Part shown: positions 24,564 through 35,402 of the stretch, in pieces
Layout of the letters: each line of letters opens with the position of its first letter
How positions within the stretch are numbered: the first letter of the stretch is position 1
DNA from: Acanthochlamys bracteata
Lineage: Eukaryota > Streptophyta > Magnoliopsida > Pandanales > Velloziaceae
Direction of reading: 5' to 3'
Assembly: GCA_019914995.1 (NCBI GenBank)
Contig: CM034136.1
Coordinates: forward strand, 5,037,270-5,101,269
Length of the DNA stretch: 64,000 bases
Program-made: the position numbers and the translations under genes
The notes under the pieces: generated by a model
Told to the model about the DNA's origin: nothing
The model's database searches: none
The model's input: only the letters and a program-made list of their open reading frames with translations

Positions 24564-25064
24564 ATGGAGAGGTTTCAGAGGAGAGCAGGAAAACAAGTAC
24601 AGAACAAGGAGTCGACGGCGACCGAAGCGAAAGGAAAGAAGCCGATGAAAGTAGTATACATATCGAACCCGAAGAGAGTTGAAACCAGCGCTGAAGATTT
24701 TAGATCTCTTGTACAGAAACTCACCGGGCAACATTCAGATGTCGCTGACCTCGCCGAGTTTCCTGATCAGTATCAATCTGGTAACAGTATTTCTGTTGTT
24801 TCTCATGGAACACATCGACGGCAAAGCTCTGACTCATCACGCACGATGAACAATAGTGCTTACGTTAGTAGTGGTGTTTATGGAGAGCAGCAGCAGCAGC
24901 ACTACCGGATGGGAACACAAAACTCGTTCGAGAGTTTTGGCTATGATGCGTTTAATGCTCCGGTGATGATGGATGGTTATGGCACCGGAGGGTTTCATTC
25001 TTACGATGGAACGCCTCAATTCGGAGCGCCGTTCGGCAGTCACCATGAACCATGGAGTGGGTAG
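24564..25064 (+). CDS. VQ-motif protein, sigma-factor-binding (SIB1-like)
   Basis: Single exon of 166 aa. The VQ motif FRSLVQKLTG lies at residues 46-55, preceded by KPMKVVYISNPKRVETSAED, which closely follows the layout of Arabidopsis SIB1/SIB2 (KxYISNPxRV then FRxLVQxLTG). SIB proteins bind chloroplast sigma factor SIG1 and WRKY33-type factors in defence. The rest is low-complexity, Ser-, Gly- and Tyr-rich with a Gln run, as usual for VQ proteins, which lack introns. I chose ATG 24564 because it begins a basic N-terminus (MERFQRRAGK). The in-frame ATG at 24534 adds only hydrophobic residues and lies close to the TATA box. Nuclear and possibly plastid localisation is inferred from the family. 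Confidence 0.85.
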   Translation: MERFQRRAGKQVQNKESTATEAKGKKPMKVVYISNPKRVETSAEDFRSLVQKLTGQHSDVADLAEFPDQYQSGNSISVVSHGTHRRQSSDSSRTMNNSAYVSSGVYGEQQQQHYRMGTQNSFESFGYDAFNAPVMMDGYGTGGFHSYDGTPQFGAPFGSHHEPWSG

Positions 25065-25714
25065 AAAAAAGTGCCAAATCAATTCCTAGCTTATGCATAT
25101 ATATCATGTTTTAAATTTTCAATTATATGCAAATATTATTCTTAACCAAATCAAATATATCTCGGATTTTAAACTCCATAGTTTTCATGGTAAATAAATT
25201 AGAGAGTGCATACTTTGATCCATATTGTTCTCTTTACTGTCTTAGCTAAATATGAGGTTGAGCTCGATCTACAAATAGTGCTCCAAAGATCAGTGTTGTT
25301 GGTTTATTTGATGCAACTTAATTAGTTAGTGTGCATTGTAGATATATCACTTAAAGGTGATTAATTTACTTTAAAAAAAAAGAAAAGAGAAGAAAAAAAA
25401 CCTTTGCTATTTACTTAACTGTCAGTTCTGCTAACTAGCTGTGTATGTAAAGAAACATATTTTGATTTATGTAATTAGTGAAATAGTGTACGTACTGTTC
25501 TTTTTCCCTAATTTTTGGGAATTTGATATGAGTGATTTAATTTAGGACAGGTGCTGCATTATAATAGCTAGCTAGGTTGTAGTTAAATTTTTCTCATTTA
25601 AGCAATAAAAAGCTTAGTAATTGCATGACAGTCTCCTTTCCTTGTTCAATTGAAATTTTTGGAGCCTCCAAGTTGGGCTATTATGTCTTGATTAATAGCT
25701 GAGGAGCCTTGAAA
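25065..25714. other. 3' flank of the VQ gene
   Basis: 3' UTR and intergenic DNA. No feature recognised. Confidence 0.5.
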
Positions 25715-26236
25715 TGGTGCCAAGTGAAAAAAAGGAATAGCACCTTGAGGTAAGGCAGCTCGTCTTAAATTCAGCTAAATGAATTCTGGATTGGTGGATT
25801 TAATAATCCAAATCCTTAATAATCTCATATTTGCTGGATATTAGAATTGATATTTATTAATATATAGAAGATGCTAACTTCTATGTAGTTGGTCAATCAT
25901 TTTAGTGGGGGACTCCATACTACAATTAGCATCAGAGTTCAGTGTGATAGAGCAATTAAGTGTGTTGTTAGAGAAAAATTATTAGGCCTCTAAATTAGAT
26001 TAGATGTCTATAAATGGTGCCCAAATGAAATACGGAATAGCTTATTTAGAAATGGGTATGCAATTTATTTTGGGTTGGATCAAATAAATTCTGATTTAAT
26101 GGGCTCAACAATCTACGCCCCTTATTAGTCTAACTTAATTTGGCTGAGTATTGAAATAAATATATGATTATATGTAGAAAATACTAATTTTTAGGTGATT
26201 GACGAATCATTTTAGTTTGTGTATCTGATCCTAAAA
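25715..26236. mobile_element. TRIM-like LTR element fossil
   Basis: Two imperfect direct repeats, 25715..25924 and 26015..26236, both starting TGGTGCC and both ending around a (G/T)GAxTCC(A/T) segment, are separated by about 90 bp. Right after the first repeat comes ATTAGCATCAGAG, which resembles the plant initiator-tRNA-Met primer site (TGGTATCAGAGC). Repeat size, tiny interior and absence of genes suit a terminal-repeat retrotransposon in miniature. The repeats differ at many positions, so the insertion is old. Related words occur at 14220..14710. Borders approximate. Confidence 0.5.
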
Positions 26237-28622
26237 ATTAAAAAGGGAAAATGTATGCATAGAAGCAACAAAAATTAGCTATATGTATTTATACGATCGA
26301 AGTTATTAGAGTAGATGGTTGTTGTTGGTAAGAACAAGGGAAAGACCATTACATGTACATCAAGTATTTTGCATTAAGTTGAAATCAGTTAGGGTTATAT
26401 GTGATGTTTAGTTGATCAATACGGGTATAACCTTGCAATATCAAAAATTCTTTTTCAAAAAAAAAAAAAAAAAAAAAGGTATTGGTTCTTTTAATTAGTA
26501 GCATGTGTATAGATATTATATCACACAAATTTCTCATGCATGCCAATTAAGTTTCTACTGTACATAAAATCCATATGGTCAAGAACATTTTAGTTTACAT
26601 TTTATTAGAAACGTAAAGAGTGTATAAGAGTCTAATTAGTTATAAAATCTATAAGAATGTAACTAATTAGGAGTTCTTATAAGAATTCAATCACATATAT
26701 ATTTTATAATGTTATGAAAGTATTTCCAAAAGATAGTGACTCTATAGTTATATATACATATATACATGCGTGTATGTATTATTTTTATGTATTTCACTCA
26801 CTCATTCAATCAATCAATGATATAAATTTTTATATATTCTCTTGTTATTCTAAAGTCGACCAGCTTTAATTATTTAAGATATTTCAGCACTATGATCTTC
26901 ATATGCTGTTTATTCTGAGAAATATTTGGGAGCAATCTCTCTTTGTTGGAATACCATGCTTTGCTAGACTGAGCTCTGTTAATTTGCTTGCAATATTCGA
27001 TCAGAGATTTTATTTTACTCCGCACTTACATATATGTATATACATATAGAGATGCTAGTGAAGAATAATCATGTACAAATTATAGACATTATCTATATAA
27101 TGAAAGAATTTTTTATTACCCAGTTTGTTTTGAAAAAATCGAAACATCTAACTGAACTCTGAACCTTTTCATGTTGATTTATGCTTATTCAATTTGCTTG
27201 AAATGAAAGAGACGTTAAAATGGAAGAATTTTTATGTTGTTACAGCTGTTCATGTAAGAGAAGCTAAATGGACAGCGTAGGAAACACCAATGTCAACAAG
27301 TATCCGGTAGCGATACTAATTTTTCAAATTTATGGATCTTAATTTAAATACTACTTTAGTTATTAAAATATAATAAATTTAGGTTTTAAGCAATTTAAAA
27401 GCAAAACTTAATTTGAATAAACTCATATCTGTATATGCGTGTTATAACGATACACGCATAGTTATTAAAATTTCAATTTAAATTTTTAAAAATTTCAAAA
27501 TTTATGATTTTATAGCAACAAAATGATTATATTTGATACAAAATTCTATTTTATATAAAATCGAATTAAGATTCTGATCTTAATTTTAAAATTTTATAAT
27601 CTCGATCTTACTTGCGATTTTACGATTTCAGTTTATAAGAAATCTTCATAAATCAATAGAGCTCTATAGAATTTTGAGTGAAACTGAAATAAGTAGAGAA
27701 GATTCGTCGTTCTTTTGTAGCGAGTACGGTAATGTTTGGTTTATTCTATTAGAAATTTGTTATAAAATAAGAAATTATTCGATGAGATAGATGTCAGAGT
27801 TCGAAGATACGAACAGTGTAATGAGAATGTTTGGTAAAATACTCTCACTGTTTTTTTTGCTGAAATTATTGATAAGATGAAAGTTATTTGATTTTTCGAA
27901 TTTCATAGAAAAAAGAGAACTGATCATATATACGGTTATTGTAAATTCTTAATAGGATTTGAGTTTGTAAGAAGGAGATTTGGATTGTTCTTTTTCTTTT
28001 TATTTTGAGATGATAAGGTCGATTGCTCGTCGCCTAATTAATACAATATCTATTTATAAAATAATAATATAATCTGTAAAGAGATTGTATGATGAATTAA
28101 ATGAAATAGAAAAAATTATTTATAATATAATTTATCTGAATTATAAAGATGAACATTGTTAATTTTTTTTAGAATAACATGAAATATAAAAAAGATTATA
28201 TCTTTTGTTCATCAATTTAAATAAGTACCATCTAAAAATTTAAAAATATTAAATAATTTTATAAAAAATTATCAATAATTAAAGCTTATGATTTTTATTA
28301 AAATTTTTATTTTATTTACGAAATTATCTTATATAAAATTCCATTTTGACATGTTGGATGCACTTGTATAGTTTTTATTGATCAGACATGTATCGCCGTT
28401 GCGTGCTGGTAGTGGCGAATGGAAGCGTTTACAATCAGGGACAAATGTCAATGCGAAAACTCAAAAATCACCCACTCGCGTGGATGGATCAACTGCTTGG
28501 TAGGGACATATTTTCTCATACACATGTATATGTATATCAATAAAAAAAACCTTCATTGATGTTAATTTATTAAATATTTAATTAGATAAATCAAAGCGTC
28601 AGTGAAGTTTCTTAGACTAATT
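26237..28622. other. intergenic region
   Basis: AT-rich, with an A21 run at 26457..26477. No gene or full repeat recognised. Confidence 0.5.
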
Positions 28623-28639
28623 GCTGGAGTAGCTCAGTT

Positions 28640-28670
<31 letters not shown>

Positions 28671-28696
28671 TGAAGGTTCAAGCCCTTCCTCTAGCG
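28623..28696 (+). tRNA. tRNA-Asn (GTT), nuclear type
   Basis: 74 nt starting GCTGGAGTAGCTCAGTTGG, with anticodon loop CTGTTAA (anticodon GTT) and ending CTCTAGCG. The acceptor stem pairs fully (one G-T wobble). The T arm GAAGG-TTCAAGC-CCTTC is perfectly paired, and D-arm A-box and T-arm B-box (GGTTCAAGC) promoter elements are intact. It matches the cytosolic eukaryotic tRNA-Asn form, not the organellar ones, and has no intron. CCA is not encoded, as expected for a nuclear gene. Confidence 0.95.
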
Positions 28697-31162
28697 AATT
28701 TGTTTACAATTTTATTTCAGTTTAATTTTGTAAACTCTTCCGTCGGTCTATTAACATTAATTTAACTATTGGAAGACATTATTAAGAGTTAAATCAAATT
28801 TCCACCTTTCTAGAAAAGAAATAGTAAAAATTATGACCTACGCTTTTGTCTCATTCACGAAAACTTTTTAAATTATGCCTTCTCTTTTTCTTCTACTTCT
28901 TCTTCTTCGAAAAAAAAAAGAAAATACGAAAAATTCCAAATCCATCCAAAGCCCTCTATTGCTGAACCAAACTTGTCGACAAATCACCATTCCACTTAAC
29001 AATCAGATTCCTTCCCAATCCCTTCTCCGATATCTAGATTCGGGATATAAGAAAATTGGATAGAAGAGAGCAGCTGAATTTTTGTCCTTTTTGTGAGGTA
29101 AATATTTATCGATATCTTAATCTTTTCGATCCGAATTTTGTTAATTGTCAATCTGGAATCGTTCAAAGAGTCGATGTTAGCCTTGTTTTCTCTTTTCAGC
29201 TGTTTTCGTCTTATCCAAAGTTGTTTGTCGAATGAAATTTTGTTCATTTTCTATTTATTCGATGAATTTGTTGTTTTCTGGCTGTATCGAAATTGTTCGC
29301 ATATATACATGTGTGTGCTGTAATTCGTTTGTATTGTTCTTCTATAGATTAGGATCTTTTGGTTGTGATCCTACTAATTGCTAACTTGTAACAGCATCTT
29401 GTGTAGTATGAATTCATATCTTTGCAAATTTCCTAAGCTGAATTACCTGCTTTGTAGTTTTCTTAATGATATTAGATGGAATAATTTTTAGGATTGTAGT
29501 TATTATCTGCAGAACAAGGAATTTAGTAACTTTAGTGTTTGGGTTTAGCACAACAGATGAAATCGGTAGTTGTATTTTTTGGCAAGTAATCTTTTTCCAA
29601 TTGGTGTTTTGGGACAACAAATGCTGTTGTATTTGGCATGGTTTTACAACAGGAACTTATTCCCAGGTGGTTGTTATTGTCCAATTGAGACTTGTTAACA
29701 AAAAGACTTGAACCGATTAATCAAAGGCACTTGACTCTCTCATTCTATAATTCTAGTAAGAAGTAATCAGTGCTGACCTCATATGCAATGGTACAATCCT
29801 AAGGGAAAATTAGATGTTTTATGGGGCAGCTAAGGTGATACAGGGCTGAGCTTGGATTCCTTCCAAAGTGGTTAATGGTCTTAAGTCTAAACTTCATGAT
29901 GAATTTCATTAAATTGCTTTTGTTGATAACTGCAGGAAAATGCAAACTTATTCAGTCATTTACTGGTGCTTAAGTCTAATTTTACTGCATTTTCACATCA
30001 ATATTGGTATATTGCTTGTTTAATTGCTTCTTATTTTCAATTTTTGGGATTTGTTATCGCTTATGTTGAGTGCTATAAGATGAATATATTCAGTTTGTTC
30101 CAAATTGATGTAGCAGGCTCGTAAGTTGTGTCCATGTCTTTATTTTAATTGTCATGCCAATATGTAGATTTCATGAACATTAAGACTTTAATTCTTCTAT
30201 ATTGTAGCTTTTTTATCCTCCATGATGAATTTTTTATAACAAAGTTATTTGTCTCGAGTTATGTCTGTATAGCTAAAACATGGATAATTTATAAAATTCT
30301 GTAGAGGGTAGTGACAATTTCTTGTGGTGGCAGCTTTTGGAACTCAAAGCTTGAGTCTAGTATTCAGTGGCTTGTTTACATGAATGCTAGCATTTCCATT
30401 ATAATAAATGCATTCTTCTATCAAATTTGTAGTAAATTGGTTTTTAGTGAGCTAAAAATGTATTATTAAGAAAATTGATTGTTGGACCTATAAGAGCTTG
30501 TTGTTGCAATTCAAGAAATACGAAGGTTGAGACTTTCCAGCTTTGGCTTTCTGGTTAACCTTCAATATGGTCATGAACCTACTTTATTGAACTCAATATT
30601 CCTACATTGTGGTTTGTTGGGTATGTCTTTTCTGGGCAAAGGCCCCGGGCATATTTCTTTTCTATCGATAACTCCTCTCTGTTACTTCTACTTATGTATA
30701 GGCACTTTTTCCTTGTTATCCCTTGGTCTTTTATATGGAAGAACTGGCATCAAGAAAAAAACTTTTTGCTGGTGTTTATTTCTAGCTGTATTAACCGATG
30801 CTGGATTCATCCTTGTGGACATAATAAATTCATTTCCCTGGGACAAAACACACAAGTGATTGAGATCTGAAATGATGTGCAGAATCATTTGGAAGATCTT
30901 TAGAGATCTCTAATCAATCAAAGTCAAGATACCTGCCAGAGTAAAGACAAGTCTGCACACTGTATTACTCTGAATTCTTTTGTAACTCCTTTAGCTTGGA
31001 ATATGGTTATTTTTGGTTTTTTACTTGCTTTAAGCATGAATTTAATTCAACATGTCTTGGACAAAGCTATTTCTTTCTGTTGGACTGACAGAAGCATTTG
31101 AAAGCCGTAGGTCATCTAGATATCTTATTACATGTTGGCAATTATTTTGCAGTCAATTAGAC
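28697..31162 (+). other. leader region and 5' UTR intron of the PHL7-like gene (inferred)
   Basis: A CT-rich stretch around 28870..29060 followed by a plausible donor near 29097 (GAG|GTAAATAT) looks like a non-coding first exon. About 2 kb of T-rich intron-like DNA then leads to an acceptor before the ATG at 31163. Open frames at 30527..30870 overlap one another and look fortuitous. Confidence 0.45.
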
Positions 31163-33693
31163 ATGTACCATGCCAAGAAAATCTCAACTACTTCATTGAC
31201 GCCCCATAAAGCCCAGGGTGCAGAGCAGCTTGCCAATTGTGCAGTTCCAGAGGAAAAAACTGTAAAAGATCCACCTAATTCTGGTGGAGGTGGTAAGCAA
31301 AGGTTACGCTGGACTGCTGATCTTCATGATCGCTTTGTTGATGCCATCACTCAGCTTGGTGGGCCAGACAGTGGGTTTTCCCTTCTCATATTGCTAGTAG
31401 TAGAGTGCTTGAGTTTCTCATAAACAAATTTGTGCAGTTTGTTGGTGTAATGTAGTATTCTTCTTTCCTGTTTACATTATTGAGATAAATATGATTGCCA
31501 TGGAAATATTGACTTGTTGCCATGGCATGCTAGACTTCATATGTTCTTTGCTCATCCTTTCATGGGAAACATACTCACTGAGAATCACCTGTAAAGAAAG
31601 AGCGCAAGTTCTTTCAGACGCTAGATATTTGTGAATCTAAAACATATGAGCTCTTTGCTGTTCCTAGCATTGTCAGCCAGGATGTCCGTGTTAGGGAAAA
31701 TGCTTGCATGACTGCTTAGGAAGATAGCTTAAGACTTATATGAATGTGGTTGAACTTCCATTAGACTCTTAGGATACAATAACTTATAAACTGGAATTAC
31801 ACATGCAGGCAATGGATGTGCAAGTTTCTTTTGGTTTCATTCAGGCGAAGTACTTTTTTATGATATCATCCTCTTCTAAGTTTCTTTTTCTCATTGTTTC
31901 TCCATTCCAATCAAAGATAGAAAAGATACATGAAGTCATGGCCATCTGTTTGTTCACTCTTATTAATAGGCAATTAGGCACGCTCAAGTTTCAAACCTTC
32001 AATTCACTTCTATTTTCTAGTTTTCTTAATGTTTTCCTTCATGGTTTCAGGAGCCACACCAAAAGGCGTTCTAAGAGTAATGGGTGTCGCAGGACTCACA
32101 ATTTACCATGTGAAAAGTCATTTACAAGTCGTAGCTTCTCCCTTTCCCTTGCTGAAGTACTGTTAAAGTTCTTCTGTTTTGCAGGAGAACTAATCTTTGG
32201 GTGCTTGTGTTTTCAGAAGTACCGCCTTGCTAAGTACCTGCCTGAGTCATCTGCTGATGGTAAAGGACTTCTCCCTGTTTGGCTGTACGTAGAAATTCAT
32301 GCATCTTACATCCAGTCTCTAATTTAAAAGGAAACACTCACCAAGTAGAGAACCTTGTCTGTGGCTTACTCTCTTGCTATTGTTGCTACGGCTTAACAGT
32401 AGCTTTTTTTGGCAGCAGTGAATTAAAGTTTTTCGAAAAATATATCGTCTTCAATAGGTGATGGTCTGAGGAGGGTATAGGTGATAGTTTGGGATAGTAA
32501 TAGAGTTTGTACAAGAACAGTAAGGATATTCTATAAATGGTATAGATCCCATATGAACCAAATTTTTTAATATACTAGAAAGCTAACCTTTGCCGCATCT
32601 TGACCCTTCTTAACAGTTTAATAATGTGCCACTGAGTTGCAATAGAGGGTCTAAGTGTGTTGGCTAACCTTTTACTGTCTATGATTGTAGGTTCTCAAGT
32701 TGAGAAGAAAGGTTTGAATGATAACATCACAAACGAGGATTCTGGACAGTAAGTTGGCTTGACTCTATGCTGACTACTAGTTTTGGTAAAGCTAGGTTGT
32801 TTTATTTTTCAAGTGCCTTGCATGACCTCCTTTAGACATCTTGCTAAGAGAGTATTTCATGATTCAGATGTGTAAGATAAAAGTTCTAACTGAGGATCCA
32901 TTGACCCATACGTGTGTTGGATAAATCTACAATTTGCATGAACATATATCAATACTCACATGCATTTCTACAGAGAAAGAGCTTGTCTATATATAAACAA
33001 TTCTATCACCTGATACTTCTGGAGCTGAATTTAACTGGAGATGCTTACAGCCACCTTACAGTACATATACCAGGCTCAAGCAAATGCTATGTATTCCTAA
33101 TATGCTTATTGCACACAAATACTTCTGCAAGTATTCTTAATTAAGAGCATGTTTTGTTAATTATTTGTCATGAGCCTGTTTGTTAATAATGGACATACTT
33201 GTGATTCAGAGGTGTGCGGATAAGTGAAGCTCTGAGAATGCAGATGGAGGTTCAAAGGCGACTTCATGAACAACTTGAGGTTCGTCTGCTTTAAACAGTT
33301 ATTATTTGCTTTGAGTCATTTATGTATCAAAGGCTATTTAGCATCACTGAGCTACGTGTTAACACTGTTTGCAACCTTTGTAATGAGGGCCAGCCTATGA
33401 AAAGTCATCTCATTTTTATGTAGGTGCAAAGACATCTGCAGCTTAGAATTGAAGCGCAGGGGAAGTACTTGGAGAGGATAATTGAGGAGCAGCAGAAGCT
33501 AAGCAGTGCCCTCAAATCAACTACTTCACTCTCAGAAAATGAAAAAATTCCAGGATTCGTCCAGCCTTTGACATCATCGGAGGATGGCATTACCAACTCT
33601 CCACGAAAGAGACCTAAGCTGGGTGATCCCTCACAGGAATTGAACGCCGCAGAACTGCATTCTGATCCAAAGGCAACTTCTGTTCCAAACTAG
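31163..33693 (+). CDS. PHL7: MYB-CC (GARP) transcription factor, PHL7 type
   Basis: Six coding exons, 31163..31370, 32051..32127, 32217..32259, 32691..32748, 33210..33279 and 33424..33693, join to 241 aa. MYB-CC factors of the PHR1 family bind P1BS-type elements and act in phosphate-starvation and related programmes in the nucleus. The N-terminus MYHAKKISTTSLTPHKAQGA is the PHL7-type start. The MYB-like domain contains KQRLRWTADLHDRFVDAI and ends in SHLQKYRLAKYLPES. The coiled-coil holds LHEQLEVQRHLQLRIEAQGK and YLERIIEEQQK. The LHEQLE signature is intact. The C-terminal tail is Ser/Pro-rich with the basic patch PRKRPK. All junctions are GT-AG. The first donor is GTGGGT. The ATG follows a long leader intron. 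Confidence 0.92.
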
Positions 33694-35402
33694 AATCGCC
33701 CAAGACAAAAGGTAGTGGCTAGTGATCTGAAGCAGCACCGAGAAGATGCAAGTGCTGCTGTGTACAGGCAGATTTTCTCAGAGAAGCCTAGACCTAGCTC
33801 GTAAATCCAGAAGTAGTTCATCTTGTACTTCATTGTTGACATGCTGATTGTTATAACTTGAACGGCCCATCGTCAGTAAGTATACGAAAAAATCATTAAC
33901 ATCGCTCTGCGTACGTAATGCATACTACCTAAAACATCATAGCTTCACATGCTCTTGCTTATGCAAGCATTTTGATCATGAGATTCTCAGCGATCAGAAA
34001 CTTGCCTTTCTTCCTTTGTTGATATATAAAGTGGCCGACGGTGCTAATTTAGGATACGCAGGGGAGTGCTTATAAGATAAAAAAAAAATTAAATAAAAAT
34101 ATTTTTATTTTAAATTATTTATAATATAGAATATTTTATATTTTTTACTTACATAAATTTTAAAAATAAAAATTTATAAAATATAAAATAAAAATTGATA
34201 AAGTGATTAATAAGTACCGTCAGATAGCGTCTGAGAAAGTGGCGAAGGGAATATATGTTCCTTGCTGTCGTAAACTGAGGCCAGAAATAATTTATGAAAA
34301 AATTTGGAAATGTTTTTATTAATTTTTTTTAAATTAAAAAATAATTTTTTTAAAATAAGTTATATATTTTTAAAAATGTAATAAAAATAAATAATCAAAA
34401 ATTTTATTATGTAAACTTTTTTTATAATTTAAAAATGTTTAAATATATTAAATATAAAATTAAAAATTAAAAAAATTATTTTTTGAGTTAAATAATACCA
34501 AACGCTTCCTATATATAACCTTCACACCCTTTCCGACAGCATGAAACTACACAGCCCACCAGCACATAACATTGGCTTGTTTTTCTTTTAATAATAACCT
34601 AATGGAGCTGTTTGTTCAAATTTATTTTCTTTTCTTTTATAATTGATGTTTGTTCTGATTCATTCATCATTCAGATTATATTTTGTTTATTAATATATCA
34701 TTAACATATATTGTTTTTGCAACAGTTCGAAGTCACACAGATTTTATCTTGGGACAATGACGAAACAGCAGTAGCTCACGTGGATTATGTTTTCTTAGAC
34801 TCTGCAGAAGATAAAAACGAAGAACTATTTTACAATAACAGAAAATAAGGTTAATGGAAGATAGAATATGTATTTCTGATTTAAAGCGTGTTTCAAATTA
34901 TTTATCAATTCTACTAAATTTATTTTTAATTTCAAAAAAATTTATATTAGAAAAGAATTAAAAAATACAGATAAATTATAATTATAATATAATTATATGT
35001 AATAATTTTATATTTTAAAAAATTTATAAAATAATATATTTTAAATTTTTTTAGAAAAACTTTTTTTAGTAAGTACTTTCAAACATCACTGTAGTAGATT
35101 TAAAAAATAAGTTATTATAAATAGTAATACTAAAAATACTTAATTTTTATATTTTTTTAAAGATAAATTAAAATGACAATATATAACTGGAAATTAATTT
35201 AAATTATAAATTGTAAAATGAAAATAATACAACCTGACTACTTTTTTCCCCACCCACCGTCACTGCCTACAGGACCAACACTACCTGCTTTTTCTGTTCA
35301 TCTTCTTTCTCTTTTCTCTTCTTTTTCAATCGATCCGATTTTCCCAAATCGATTCCATTTCCCAATTCACTCTCCTCCGCAAACCCTAATTCGCCGGCAG
35401 CA
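33694..35402. other. intergenic region between the PHL7-like and LRR1-like genes
   Basis: Contains the PHL7-like 3' UTR and two AT-rich repeat islands at about 34290..34510 and 34886..35085. The CT-rich stretch 35230..35400 is the LRR1-like 5' UTR. No other gene. Confidence 0.5.
34290..34510 (+). repeat. AT-rich dispersed repeat
   Basis: Core with ATAATCAAAAATTTTATTAT and GTAAACTTTTTTTATAATTT, ending near TACCAAACGCTTCC. It shares word order with the cores at 17095, 20940 and 54600. The terminal CAAACGC suggests a GCGTTTG-type end. No coding capacity. Confidence 0.4.

Noticed and set aside
26457-26477. A21 run as the tail of a SINE or retroposed copy
   Set aside because: No Pol III A/B boxes, no coding similarity and no target duplication were seen upstream. 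Treated as a simple repeat.
30527-30870. Overlapping open frames of 110 and 87 codons
   Set aside because: They lie in the T-rich leader intron of the PHL7-like gene, are rich in Phe/Leu/Ser as expected by chance, lack splice or start context and match no family.
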